This document shows positions 11,111 to 23,235 of a DNA stretch of 64,000 nucleotides, one piece after another; the first letter of the stretch is position 1, and each line of letters opens with the position of its first letter. Origin of the DNA: Symsagittifera roscoffensis (Eukaryota; Xenacoelomorpha; Acoela; Convolutidae); the NCBI RefSeq assembly GCF_963678635.1, contig NC_087066.1, forward strand, positions 48,913,581 through 48,977,580, read 5' to 3'. The notes below the pieces were generated by a model, which saw only the letters and a list, made by a program, of their open reading frames with translations, did no database searches and was not told where the DNA came from. Both the position numbers and the translations under genes were made by a program.

Positions 11111-12300
11111 ACGGCTCTCTGTAATGATTTATAATTCATTTTTTTTTACCAAATTTGTTTTTTTTTGCTACAACTTTTAAGGCTGGTGTTTTCTCAAGCT
11201 CTACAATTAGTTCTTAAAATTTGTTTTTTTACATCATAAAATTAACAAGCGAGGTTTTCAAATCAATCTCTAGGCAACCATACCCACTCGAAAAAAAATT
11301 TAATGATTCTTGAAAGTTCAGCAGCTTTATCCCCATTTAAGTTTCGGACAAAAAAATCAACGTTTACATAAGTAATTCGTTCATTTTGAGTTTGAAAGAG
11401 TCGAGTATGTGAAGCGAAACAATATTGCGGATATTTTTTCTGAACAGAAGGCAAGGCACGATAAGAAAAAATTGAAGTCAACGTGTTAACTGCTTGAAAT
11501 CAGTCATTTTGTGATTTCTATGAGAACATGGAATTATGATTTTCCATTGAGAAGAGACTGTGAAAAAAATCGTACTGAAATGAATGGAGTGCGGAGGCAA
11601 TTTTTGTAATTCGATGAAGGTCAGAGGGGACAATTTTAAGTTTCCCTGAAACTTTTAAAAATTAATCAGGCCATTGTTTTTAAGCTGCTTAAACCATTTC
11701 GATGATTAACTAAAATTGATAAATTCAAATGATTCAAGCCATACGACAGTTTTCGTTGGAGTATTCTTCTTCATCGTCACCATGTTTACTGTTACAGTTT
11801 CTTTCTCTTGAAGTATCTTGAAGAAATATCACGAAAATCATCACAAACGTCCGTAAGACTTTCAAGCGTGTACATAGTTGGCTAGCGGAGATTTTCATCA
11901 ACTGTTTTTCATGTAGAAGACAATTTATGAACGATTTAACAAGCTTATCACTTAACTCAATTGATTCATTTTTATGGCATGCCCTTAATTTTTTAAATTT
12001 CAGTTACACGGGTCATTTCTTTCAAACAAGCCCTTTTAGGTCATAAATTTTAACTACCTTACCCTGGCGGCATGCATATAGTTTCTTCGAAGTGAAAATC
12101 TTCACGTCACTTTGTTTTTAGGATATCATAAAAAAACTGCATATAATTTCTCTGAAGTATTGGTCTTGAAAATCTGCAGTGTTCTATTTTAGGTAGCATG
12201 AGCTCTAATACATCTTAAAAGTTTAAACATCAAGATTTATGAGAATGAACCACACTTTGGACCACCAACATTGAAAACTAAAATTGAATCCTCAAATCAC
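11111..12300. other. No recognisable gene
   Basis: This is AT-rich DNA with only short frames, such as 72 codons on the minus strand at 11263-11481, and none has a recognisable motif. It sits between capsid-like and polymerase-like remnants and is probably decayed element sequence. Confidence 0.3.
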
Positions 12301-12341
12301 CCAAACACTATTATTTTTCAGTCTCTCAACGTCAACTGAAT

Positions 12342-13180
12342 ATGAACAGTCGTCAACATCAGAACTCAACAAAATTTTTTCAAAAAAAGGAAACGTCACT
12401 GCAAATAATTTCTATGACTTCTCTTGAGAGATTTAATATACATCAAACTTGCACCAGAGAGTCTATAGTAGTGGTGCATCAGGAACGGAACTTTCGTCAG
12501 CAAGTAGACAAACCTGTAAACGATCTTGAACCGAGACGCAGCAGCGAACTCGACAACAAGGGTCACTGAAAACCTCGTGAACCCAATACTCTCTTAGATC
12601 AAAAAATATATCCTCATAGAGAACATAAAAAAAGTCTACGAGAGTTGTTGTGTGAATGAAAACTATCCTTCGCTGAAGTGCAATGAGGTAACAAATCCTA
12701 ATTGTTTTGAACGTTCGCCGAGAAAAGTACTATTTGACTATGATATTCAGTCGATTCCCGCCTACGAAAAAAAGGAAGTTTACCTCAAAGACTTAGCGAG
12801 GATCAAAATGGGACCTTGAGCCGATTCAATTGCCAGTCTCAACGGAAGACATGGGCCAGCAGACGCCCAAAACCCCAATAAAGTCGGAGCCTTTTGCAAT
12901 CACTCAGCAGCAGCAGTCTTTTTCTTCTTCGAGCAGTCAAAGCCCCATGGAACCAACTTAAGTACACGATACACTGCCGATTGATGATTTTTATGCGCCA
13001 TAAGAGCAAAAACTGCCGGCAGATGCCCAAACCCCAAAAAAGTCGAAGACTTTGCAATCACTCAGCAGCAGTCGTTTTCTTCTTCGAGCAGTCAAAGCCC
13101 CATGGAACCAAGTTTATTACAGTATACACTGCCAACTATTGCTTGTTATGCGCCATAAGAACGCGAACTGCAATTTAGAG
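12342..13180 (+). pseudogene. Decayed coding sequence with internal duplication
   Basis: Several forward frames look coding: 12342-12569 (75 codons), a frame at about 12650-12818 with PAYEKKEVYLKDLARIKMGP, and a Gln/Ser-rich frame from about 12819 reading TPKTPIKSEPFAITQQQQ and then a poly-Ser stretch. A block at about 12865-12985 is repeated at about 13022-13142 (shared catcactcagcagcag and agcagtcaaagccccatgga). I recognise no family. It lies between the capsid and polymerase remnants, so it may be another gene of the Polinton-like element. Confidence 0.35.
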
Positions 13181-13189
13181 GTCCTTACT

Positions 13190-14820
13190 TAAGAATTTTC
13201 CAGATTTAATTGATAATTTTTTCATGTTATGACCTATTCTTTGTTTAAATATTTTTTCGGATACTTTAAGTTGAAAATTGATCTATAATAATTTGAATTG
13301 AAAATTGTTCTGTGAATTTTTTATCATAACTGCAACAGACAATTAGAAAAAATGAATGAGGAAAATGAGAAATGAAACCTTTTTATTTTTTTCAAATAGC
13401 TCAGAGTAAAATTTATCTCAAACTTGTTTAAAAATTTTCAGAAAATTTTCACAAAAAACATAGCAAACTTTTTTCTTGTTGATAGAGAGAAAAAGTTAAA
13501 ATCCTCTCTGTCGCTCCCAGTTTCAGTATCCCCTTAAGATAACGATAGCTTTCTTTTCAAAAAAAACTAAATGTGAAAGTCATGCTTGTTATCCATCGTG
13601 AATAATTTCATGCTTGTTATCAATCGAAGTTTCTGGCTTTTCATCAAACACTATTTGTTGTCTCTCTTTCATTATGCTTGGCTTCCTGTGGGTTTAGCAG
13701 CATCTGACCCAAAGTAACAGAGTGTTTTAGGCCTTTACATTGCATTAATGCCATATATTCATATCGGTTTCATGTGTCAAATAATCAAGTATTCGGTAAA
13801 ATGGAAAAAAATCAGAATGTAAGTTTTTTCACAAAATAAAGATGGGATTTAGCCATAATCAAGTTATCATGGGAAGTTCGTTGAGAGTGGTTTCTTGGAA
13901 ATGGAGACACAAAAATTTTGAAAATTTTTTTTTCTCTTTCACTAAAATCATTTTTTTAGGAAAAAACACAACTTTGTAACAATCTACAGTTCTCGTTGAT
14001 TAGTTAAGAAATTCAAGGCCATGCCTTTACTCTAATTAGTCAGAAGTTAAGTTTTGAAGCGTTTTTGTTACACTTAAACTGAGGTTCAGAGTGTACGTTT
14101 TTTTCTAGAACATCACATCTTGATAAGTTTTTCAAATGACTTAAGCAAATGCGAGGCCCCCCAAGAAGCGTAGTGTCCAGCAACGCAGGATTAGCTATTG
14201 CCCGCTAAACCAAACAGCAATGCCTCAATATTTAGATAGACTTATTTTGATTTGTTTCGAATAGACGTTACTTACAAAAAAGGACCAAAAGAACATTTAT
14301 ATTCATACATGAACAAGCAATCATGCACACAGATTCATCCATTTATTCACTCATACCCTTACGTATATTTTGCACAGTAAAACTAATAAAACCTTATTTG
14401 TAACCGCAATATTTTTTCCTAGTTTTTTGAAATGAAGAGCTGAGGCATCAACCGTTTTCATCTTAGAGCATGCCGTGGTGGTTCTCCTTTTTTAACCAGC
14501 CCCTTCCTAGGAAAAGATTGGTCACTATGTACAGAGGGAAAAACAGTGGTAACTGTTAAAATGAATTTTCATTGAGGGAACTATGCAACCCACAATTTAT
14601 ATGTAGCGTTTTCCCTAATGGGACTCAAACAACCCATGAAAAAATGAAACAGTCAATCAATCATTCAACACTCGAAACCCCTACACTCTAAAACGCACAC
14701 AATTGTGTTCGGCAATCAATTGAATGTTCAATTAAAAACTTGAATTTTTTGTTTCTTTTTTGTGTTTTCAACTTCAACGGTTGTTGATTGAAACAAAAAG
14801 AATATCATACTTCGGTGGTT
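13190..14820. other. No recognisable gene
   Basis: About 1.6 kb of AT-rich sequence has no frame longer than 60 codons and no recognisable motif on either strand. It may be decayed element sequence between genes or unrelated spacer. Confidence 0.3.
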
Positions 14821-14821
14821 T

Positions 14822-17800
14822 TTGAAAAACTTGATAAATTACCTTAATTATTTAAAAAAAATTGATTTAACACACTATTTCTTAAAATTTTCAAATTGGC
14901 AAACGAAACAATGCCTAATTCACAGCACAAAACGGGTCTACAATGCAAACAATTTGGATCTACTTAATGCTCGAACAAAAGCCTTACCAGACATATCAAA
15001 AATGTTCACAAAATTGAAGGACATTACAGCCCATTACGTCTTGTGATGACTGTCTCGAAACTTTTAAGTCTTTTGCAGAAGCACTTCAAACTGTGGAAAC
15101 CGAACAAGAAGAAATGGCAGGAAGCTATTCTGTGTTCTGCAATATAATTTTTCTGAGCCTTCCATTTTGGTCATCTTATGATGGGGCACATAATTTTTCG
15201 AAAACTTACCAGGCAGTTTTCAATGGAAACCTGAAGAAGTTTCAACTACCAGTTGATAAAGCTGAGTTGGATTTGCTCGACCGCATGATGAGAAAAAAAA
15301 CTGGTAATTAACGAACAGATAATTGAACATGTTCAGATGGGATCACATCAAGAAGAAATATCTGGTGAGGTAAGCATGACGGAAAAACGAAAACGACAAT
15401 AACTCTTCCCAGCAAGGTCAAAAGACAATGCTCTTTCTAAATTCTTTTGAGGTGACTGTTATGGACTTGTAACATACTGACAAGAGAGCAATACAATCAG
15501 ATGGTGGAACATATGGTGAACTCAGTGAACTGCTTCGCTTCTCATGGAAGCGGATAGTTTATGGACCAAGTTCTGAACAATAATTTTGCCAAGATTTCTC
15601 CAATTAGAGAAGAGAGCTACTTACGCCTTCCTGTTCAATTGAAGAAACAAAACATTAATATGAGCAAAATTGATGCAAAAGATGACAACCTGTCTTTCCT
15701 GTACTCTTTTTTGTCAGCTTAGCACATAAAATTGAACTTGCCTCCCTAAAATTCTTCTGTGGCATGATTTAACAAAAACAAGGTTGAGACCTACGGCTTG
15801 GACATTGAGGAAGGTGAAGGTGAAGATTCAGGGAGATTTTAACAGGCCAGAGAGCCTTTTAGATTTGGACCAATTCGAAGCATTGAATAAAAGTCAGATA
15901 AATGTTTTCCGGTAAATTTTATTGCCCGTTTTTGATTTTTTTTTTAACTTTTAGGAACAGAAAGAAAGAAAGATATCCTTTGAACCCGAAATAAATTAAT
16001 TGAATTGTTTTTCTGGATACATTCTGGTATAACTGCGCGTCTCAAAAGCTTGCCACAAAAGTCTCAAAAGCGTGTTTAAAAGCGTGTATAAAAGCGTCTC
16101 AAAAGCGTTTATAATTGCGTGTCTCAAAAGCATCTCTCAAAAGCGTGTCTCTTTCACGCTTTTTTTTCTACTGGGATCAATGTGTCCTTATGTTCTGGTG
16201 AAAGACCGCGTTGAGCTCGTTGAGCATTCGAAACAAAACCACCGCGAAATAAACGAAATTTGTCGTTGTCTCCAAATTAGTTCTTCGCAGGACATGCTAA
16301 AATAACAAACGCTTTTTGCTACCAAAATCATAATGCCCGAACAAGAAGTTGAGCAGCGTTGTTTCATAAACTATGCCACTCGTGCGTTTGTTCCGCGAGG
16401 GGTAAATTTCGATCGCGATCTCTTGTTTGTGCCTGTCGCCGGACCTAAACCTAATCTATCAGATTGCTTCACACAAATGGAGCAACATCAACCCTGTGGA
16501 TATGAACTTGCTGTGATTGACCATGGAAAATCGTCAGATATGAGCTGAAACGAGGACCTGATGTTATGGAATCATTGATCGACAAAGTAGAAACACTGGC
16601 GATGGAGATCTATGTCGAGAAGAGGATGCACCACATTTTCACTCGAACTAACACAAATATAACATTTGTGGGATTGCTGGATTTGTGAGGAACAGTTGGC
16701 TGGTTACCAAGAGACTGTGATCGACCACTTTCACTATTCTGACAGTTTTTTCTAATTGTGCACATAAGCGCTGCAATGTGTATCGAAAGCCAGAAAACTT
16801 TGTGCCATAAGTTAACAAATTACAATCTACAGAGCATTGTTAGATATCTAACAAAGAGCAATCCTAAAAAGTCTTTTCCGTAATCGCTAGTACTCAAGAA
16901 AAAACATATCTCCGACGATCTCGATATGGATCAAAACAATTAGGGACAAAAACGAGAAAAAATTTTTTATTGAGAATCTGCGTTTCATAGACTCATTCAA
17001 TTTAAGGCCTTTATTTTGATAGCGAAACTAACCTCGGATAAATTTGTACTGATGATAACTTGTTTTACAAAAAAAAAAAAGAAAGTGAGACAGAAACTTT
17101 TTCACTGTTGAAACGAAAACGATACTACCTTAATGCTTTTTTTGATAGCTTATTCTAAGAGTTGAGATTGTCAACACGAAGAGTAGGGTTTAACCAACTG
17201 GTAGACTGTGAAATATTGTTAATCGGAGCCAATACAACCATGCACTTTAAGTATTCAAAAACCTATACCTCACTACTGATGTGCTTCTAGGGATATCAGT
17301 TTACAAAAAACTATGAGAAGTAAGCTATGAAACATACGATATTGACTGTGCGCACTACTGCTCAATAATATTTTGTCGGGTGATGGCTTTTTAAAAACTT
17401 GCCAGCCGGATTTTCACATGCTGACAAACCGCGACCACTTGGACATGGTTGAGTCATTGATACGGGACGAGATGTCGTTGGTGTACAGTAAATAGTACAT
17501 TAAAGCCAATGACACTTTTTTGACCAATTTTGATGAAATCAAAGGTTCCAGCTTTATATTAAAAATAGACGCAAACAATTTTATGGAGCATAAAACAAAA
17601 ATTCGCCCACCTTTTGAAAAACTTCGAGTTTGTCAAAACTGTGAGACTGTAAGATCTGCTGCTAACCGGCGAGTTTTCAGTTACGGGCCATTTCGTAGAA
17701 GTGGAACTGAAATGCCCTGAAAAACTCCAGAAGTTTTTCAAAAAAAACCAGCACCAATAAAAGAGTTCATTCAAATCACTGCAATGAATATTTTGCAAAT

Positions 17801-18790
17801 TAAAATGCTAGGACGACTAGGAATTAATACCCTACCAGACGTATATCCAAGTTGATTCAACCTCTCCATCCTAAAGGAGGTTATGTCCTGCATTACCTAA
17901 CACTTCATTTATATGTCGAACTAGATGTTTAGATCACTCAGTTGCATCTCCATTGCTGAAACTTTGGCAGAAAAAAAGAATGGCTTCGTTTGTAGAGCTG
18001 AACACCGAATTTTTCAGCTACCTTCTAAAAGAGCATTATTTCTGCATTTGGTAAAACGATGGAGTCGAAGCGTAAAAGAAAGAAACTAAGCATTGTTCCA
18101 AATGAAAACATTCTAATGCAAAATTTGGGCAAAAGTTCAATGAAAACGTTCTAGATAACTGACAAAAGTCTTGCTACTGTCACTTGCAACACTACCGTAC
18201 TACATTGCGATAAACTGGCAGCCGTTAATGCAGTCATTTTGGATCTCACACAAAGATTCATGATGTCTGAATTTTGTTACAAAAAACTGAAACCCAACCT
18301 AAACCTTTAGCTGCTCTACTTTGTTTTAGATTTTTTTATATACAGCATTAAAAATTGGGATGTGTATGACGATCTCAAAAACTGGAAAAAAGGTTCCAGT
18401 TTTTAAACAGCCCAAAAAATCTAATCTACAACGAGGATAATGCTGCAGTTCTGTTGCGCTTTAAACAAGAACTGGGTGGAAAAGAGTGGCCGCAGAATTT
18501 GTAGTACTGAAACAAAAATGTTACAGTCTTCATCAAGTTGGTCTTCACTGCTTGTTTAAGTAACAAAAAAACCTATACATTGGCTAGTTTCAGGTATTAA
18601 AAGGATTCTAATAAAAGAATGACAGGGAAGAACATAAAATTTTCATGATTTATAATCATATCTCGTTGTGTTTAGAACTGAGGCAGAAACTTAGTGCAAA
18701 ACGAATCAGTCGAGATGAACAAAAACATTTGGTTCGCAAAAAATCAAAGACGCTCTGTCCAAAAATTAGACTTTTTGACTGAAATCTGTC
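14822..18790 (+). pseudogene. Polinton-type protein-primed family B DNA polymerase pseudogene
   Basis: Coding fragments follow family order over 3.9 kb. ESLLDLDQFEALNKSQINVF (15850-15909) and a 71-codon frame at 16333-16548 with QPCGYELAVIDHGKSSD come from the N-terminal part. CWICEEQLAGYQETVIDHFH (16675-16734) is the Cys/His module. FIENLRFIDSF is exonuclease-like. DFHMLTNRDHLDMVESLIRD and SFILKIDANNF (17550-17582) correspond to the palm motif that normally reads Tyr-Leu-Asp-Ala-Asn-Asn-Leu-Tyr. HPKGGYVLHYLTLHLYVELD and IKNWDVYDDLKNW follow. The segment where the second metal-binding Asp-Thr-Asp motif belongs reads YFVLDFFIYSIKNW, so the motif is damaged. Many stops and frame changes show a dead gene. 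Identification is by ordered motifs, not alignment. Confidence 0.75.
16030..16165. repeat. Short degenerate tandem repeat around GTCTCAAAAGC
   Basis: About nine imperfect copies of a 'ctcaaaagcgtgt' type unit occur in 135 bases, broken by shorter 'aaaagcgtgt' units. It lies inside the polymerase pseudogene between two coding fragments and probably arose by replication slippage after the gene died. Confidence 0.8.
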
Positions 18791-18874
18791 GGTATTTAAT
18801 AAAAAAAATACAAAATTCGAACAGTCGCGGTCAATAAAATTGCTCTGTGATCATTCGATTCAAAGCGATTCCTT

Positions 18875-19300
18875 TTGCACGATTGCTTAACAATTCGTTC
18901 TTTTGGTCACTTCAAAACAATTAAAGATAATTTTATAGTTGCAATCGTAAATGAAAGTGACTGGGAAGGGGCCCTTATTACGACAGGAAGCATTTCAGTT
19001 TCAGCAAATTATAATGAGTTAGTAGCGCCAAATCCATGCATAAAGCAGCAAAAAACCGCAGTACGATCTAGACGAAAGATTAGCGGGCAACTCCAAAACT
19101 GTTCAGAAACTATTTTTATGCAACCATTTTATTCTGTCAGAAGCCCGGGAGGAAAAAGACACTTCTACGTTGGTCCATCTAACTTGAAAGCAGTGGTTGC
19201 GATTCACCTATCATATACCATCAGAAGCGAAAAAAGACGCATTCAAAACTATAGCCAGCTAGATGTTCTCCAACTGAAACAGAACATTGTTGAATTATAA
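18875..19300 (+). CDS. Uncharacterised 141-codon open frame after the polymerase
   Basis: The frame is open for 141 codons from a TTG at 18875 to TAA at 19298. The peptide is balanced in composition, with segments such as SVRSPGGKRHFYVGPSNLKA, and has no obvious signal or membrane segment. The first ATG comes late. It begins about 90 bp after the last polymerase-like fragment on the same strand and is the longest uninterrupted non-repetitive frame in the left 20 kb. It may be a further gene of the Polinton-like element, or a chance frame. No family is recognised. Confidence 0.35.
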   Translation: MHDCLTIRSFGHFKTIKDNFIVAIVNESDWEGALITTGSISVSANYNELVAPNPCIKQQKTAVRSRRKISGQLQNCSETIFMQPFYSVRSPGGKRHFYVGPSNLKAVVAIHLSYTIRSEKRRIQNYSQLDVLQLKQNIVEL

Positions 19301-21070
19301 AAAAATATATATGTAGCATGATTTATAACATTTGTGTTACTTACTTTATTGCATCTGTATATTGGTTGTAGGATTGTTCGAAAGATCAAAAATAAATTTG
19401 TCTCTAACCCCCAAAACAGAAGAATGAAATATGAAGGAAACAATTTTGAAAGAAAAAAAACATGATTCGAGCCGGTCTGAATTAATGGAAAGTTAAGCTC
19501 TCACCATGTCACATTAATTATAGTCGAAAGTTCACAAAGACTAGGAAAGCTTACAAACTATTTTTGATAATTTTTACCGGATTCCATAACAGCAATAGAG
19601 GTATCCCAAAAAAAAAGTTCGCCAGTGAAACAATTTTTTGCGGCTCTATTTAGTAACTCTTTTTGAAAAGGCCCTCAAATTCTTGGCGCTAAATTTCAAG
19701 GATCTGCTCAACGCCATCGGTAACTGCAGAGAAAGGTGAAGATACTAATTTCACGGTCTTTCGAAACGAGGGAGCCAAGTTTAAGGTATTTTGGCGGCTC
19801 GTGGATAGCCTCCCCCGATTTAGGTCCCCATTAAGGATCGGTAGAGAAAATGGAACAAATAACCATTCCAGTAAGTGAAAAATCTTCCTCAGTCCATTTA
19901 GCTGCGAAAAATTTTTCTCGGTACGAAGCAAAAAAATTAGTCCGGCTGTTTTTAGTAGTTTTATTATCATCAAAATTACGAGATTGATTGTTATATTTTT
20001 TTTTAATATGCAAAGCACAATTTTAATTGTTTAAAATGCGTCTTAATGTGTTTTTTTACACATTTCTCAACCAAAAAAAAAGTTTTTTTTAAACTTAGAT
20101 TTCTTGTATTTTTTTCTGTACATTTTCTATTTTTGTAAAATGTACACAAAAAAAGTTTATGAGAAAATTCAAGAAAGGTAAGGAAACAGCAATATTTCGC
20201 ACTCATTTAATCTTCGGTCGGTTTTTCAATGAGGCCTTTGAGCAGTAAAGTATCTATGGATCATCTTTAAATCTTTTCTTAACTGTTAAAAGTCTGGAAG
20301 GAAGTTTCAACCCTATCATACTTTTTTCAACTCTGAAATACTGTACGTTGTGTTGTATAAAACAAATTTGTTACATTAACCATTTGCGAGGTACAAGCTT
20401 TTGTTTTGTCTTATTCGTTTAACAAACAATTTCAAACAGACAGTTTGGACAGAAAAATAGCAAAAAAAAATTCAAAACTAGCATAGCGGTTACTGTGCGA
20501 GCTGCACAGAATGCTCCGACTATAGTCCTAAGAAAACAACAGAGGTTTTTCAAAATAATGTCGTTTTTTTCGGCGTAGTGTGATATAAAGAGTTGAACAA
20601 AAAAAATTGGAATGGGTATATTCCACAGTCATAGGAAAAAAAAAAACAAATTGAAAAACGTTTTTTTTTTTAAATGGTACTTGAAAAACAAAAAAAAAAA
20701 CGAAAACTATTTTTTCAAATTTTGCAGTTTTTTGAAGATTTGAAAACTTTGATTCCAAAAAGACGCTAAGATACTCAAAATAAACTAACGTTACTCAAGT
20801 AAAACAAAAAATTTTTGTTCAAATTAAGCTATTGCAAATTTTTAAGCAATTAAAGTACGACTGCTTAATCGCTTTGATTGCTCGAAATATGACGAAAAAT
20901 CAAAAGTTTCAAACCTGTTTTTTTTTTCGACATTGGGAACTTTTTTTAAAATGTTTTAATGTGGTTTGAATCACGACTGTAAGGGCTTTCATATGAAATA
21001 TCACTAAATCTAATCCAATGATTATTTGTGGTACCTGATTTTGCGTGAAAAAGAAAAAAGAAAAAACTAA
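19301..21070. other. AT-rich spacer, no recognisable gene
   Basis: Poly-A and poly-T tracts dominate. A minus-strand frame at 19689-20018 (109 codons) contains a coding-like end (SPFSAVTDGVEQILEI) but is not recognised and begins in low-complexity sequence. The stretch around 20540-20800 resembles 25230-25450 (shared gtgtgat, tttgattcc.aaaa and poly-A layout), suggesting a diverged dispersed repeat. Confidence 0.3.
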
Positions 21071-21074
21071 AAGT

Positions 21075-21194
21075 CACCCGAATACAAAGTTCCTCCCCAT
21101 TTTTAATGGTCGGAACAACAAGATCTGAAATTGCTTTAAGATGTAACACAGCTGCTCGCATATCAGGGCAAATCCCGAACACTTCTTCTGCCAT
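21075..21194 (-). CDS. Candidate exon or short gene fragment
   Basis: On the minus strand an ATG at 21194-21192 opens a frame beginning MAEEVFGICPDMRAAVLHLK and continuing for about 39 codons with natural-looking composition. It reaches a possible splice donor (CGG|GTGAC) near 21075, after which the sequence turns into low-complexity T-rich DNA. This fits a first coding exon, but no partner exon was found downstream. It could also be chance. No family is recognised. Confidence 0.25.
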
Positions 21195-21622
21195 TTAATT
21201 TATTGTCTGGGGAAGTTAAGTCTACAGATATTTGACTGTCTGGAGAAAATTAGTCACGAGATAAACTAAACTCTGATTAACAAGATAGAAAATACTGATT
21301 GCTAAAACTTAAGTCACATACAAAACTAGTTAGCTAAAGCTTCCAAAATCATCCGTAACAAAACACTTGGGCTTGTTTTTTTCGCCATCGGTGCTCAGAA
21401 AACCAAATTTGTCATTACAAAAGGCCACCAAAAGCTAGTAACACTTCAGATTTTTTGAAAGGCCAAAAGCACAAATGCTAAATCTAAAAACTGACAACAC
21501 GAAAACGAGGACAATTATAAAAGCAGATGCAAAATAAAATAAAAATTTTGGATGAAACAAGCGGGAATTGCAAACGAGAATCAGTTAAATAACCTTTGAC
21601 CTTAATCTGAATTTCAACAGTT

Positions 21623-21830
21623 GGCTCTTTTTCCTTTTTCCCCCAACTGCAAATTTGAAGAGTAAAATTAATGTTCTCAACAACCGATTGTTTTGAAAAA
21701 TGACATGCGGACTAATTAGGCCATAATAAACATATTTGGGCTTCATAATCAACCTCGTAAAACCACTCATTACTCCATAAAATTGATGCTCATTTGAGGT
21801 GGGGGGACTAGGAAAAAGCCCAACAGTTCA
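21623..21830. mobile_element. hAT-type MITE, copy 1
   Basis: A 208-bp element begins GGCTCTTTTTCC and ends GGAAAAAGCC, an imperfect terminal inverted repeat with a two-base loss at the right end. It is flanked by a perfect 8-bp direct repeat CAACAGTT at 21615-21622 and 21831-21838. An 8-bp target duplication is the hallmark of the hAT superfamily. There is no coding capacity, so it is non-autonomous. A related copy lies 72 bp to the right. Confidence 0.85.
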
Positions 21831-21902
21831 CATAAAAACTTTTGAGAAAAAATAACTAAAAGCGGCACAAACTATTAGTTTAAAAATACCGTAACAAAAT
21901 TA

Positions 21903-22115
21903 GGCTCTTTTTCCTTCCCCCCCCCCCCCACCTGCAAATTTTTATAGCTCAAATTACTGTTCACATTGTCCAATTGTCATAAAAATCGACATGCAGACTA
22001 ATGAGACCATGGCAAACATATTTAATCATCATGATCAACATTGTAAAACCACCCCTTAGACCATATAATTGATGCTTGTGTGAGGTGGTGGGGGGGGGGG
22101 GGAGGAAAAAGAGCC
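21903..22115. mobile_element. hAT-type MITE, copy 2
   Basis: A 213-bp relative of the preceding element begins GGCTCTTTTTCC and ends GGAAAAAGAGCC. The subterminal C-run at the left (13 C) and the G-run at the right pair with each other. The 8-bp flanks CAAAATTA (21895-21902) and CAAAATTG (22116-22123) match at 7 of 8 bases. The interior is clearly homologous to copy 1 in the same orientation but differs at many sites, so the two inserted independently. Confidence 0.82.
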
Positions 22116-22146
22116 CAAAATTGCAAATTATACTAGTTATTCAACA

Positions 22147-22365
22147 ATGAGTTCATCCTGTTATACAAATAAGCGTATTAAATTTCAACCAAAATTGCAA
22201 GAACCAAACATCTCGATCAGACTTTTGAAAGGCTGCTACCAAACCATGTGTTACAGAAAAAAACTTGCGACTTTTAACCATTTGACTGATTATTATCATC
22301 TCTACAGTGATATTGATTTACATCTCCACGAACTTGTAAAACGTATTCGCTTCAAAAATAGTTAA
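22147..22365 (+). other. Unrecognised 72-codon open frame
   Basis: An ATG at 22147 opens 72 codons (MSSSCYTNKRIKFQPKLQEP and onward) with mixed charged composition and many Tyr and Leu. It has no known domain and no neighbours of the same kind. It may be a chance frame or a fragment of a decayed gene. Confidence 0.15.
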
Positions 22366-23173
22366 AACTGAAACCTCTGTTGAAATATTTAGAAAAAAAT
22401 GTATACCTAAAAGTCTTATACCCTTTTTATAAAAGTCAGTAATAAAAAACCAACAGCTCGACAGTGAGTACAAGTGCCCATGAAAACACAAAAAAAATCA
22501 ATTTTTATGCAATTTTAAAAATGTTCAATGCCCCAATCCAATGTCGAATTGACTTTAAAGACACAATAATTAATGCCTCAAACACCTGCCTCAACAAAGT
22601 TACCGCTCAAAAACGTTTGAGGATTGACCATTGGGTCAAATGAAAATCTCTTAGGCTGGAGCTTGGGTTATAGTTTGTGCAAAAAAGTTTTTGTCTTTTG
22701 TCTGATTTTAAGCCTGCAAACAATATTAATTGAAATAATAATTTTTGATATGTTCTGTCGCGTCAACTTTTTCTTTGTGGCAACAAGATTTGATGAGAAT
22801 ATTTATACAAACAGCAACGATATATGACATTCAATTTAGAAACAATGATAGATGTTACAAAAACTATAGAACAATTCGGCGAATTGATACAATAATTGGT
22901 ACTCGCTAGATTGGTAAAAAAATTGTTAAATTGCTAGTCATAGTAGTCGCTTTTAACTTAGAACTAGAAACGATTACAATTGATTTGTTATTTGGCTCTG
23001 AAAATAAATTTTACAAGATGAAAAAAGTATATCCTGTTTTTGATTTGATGCACTTTTTGGTGATGTAACACAAAGAACTTCAAAAGACAGTACCGCTTAT
23101 TGTAACATATAGCCCATTCGATTTTGAAGCATTTCTTTTAGACAACTTTCGATTTTGATTATTTGACCTAAAA

Positions 23174-23179
23174 TTTATT
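23174..23179 (-). terminator. Polyadenylation signal AATAAA of the transglutaminase gene
   Basis: The minus strand reads AATAAA 57 bases past the TAA stop of the last exon. This is a suitable place for a short 3' UTR, though other AATAAA copies occur further downstream in this AT-rich DNA. Confidence 0.5.
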
Positions 23180-23235
23180 CGGACGTGCAGTTTCTGGTCC
23201 ATCTGAAAAATTCAGGCATGTTCATTTAAAGACCA

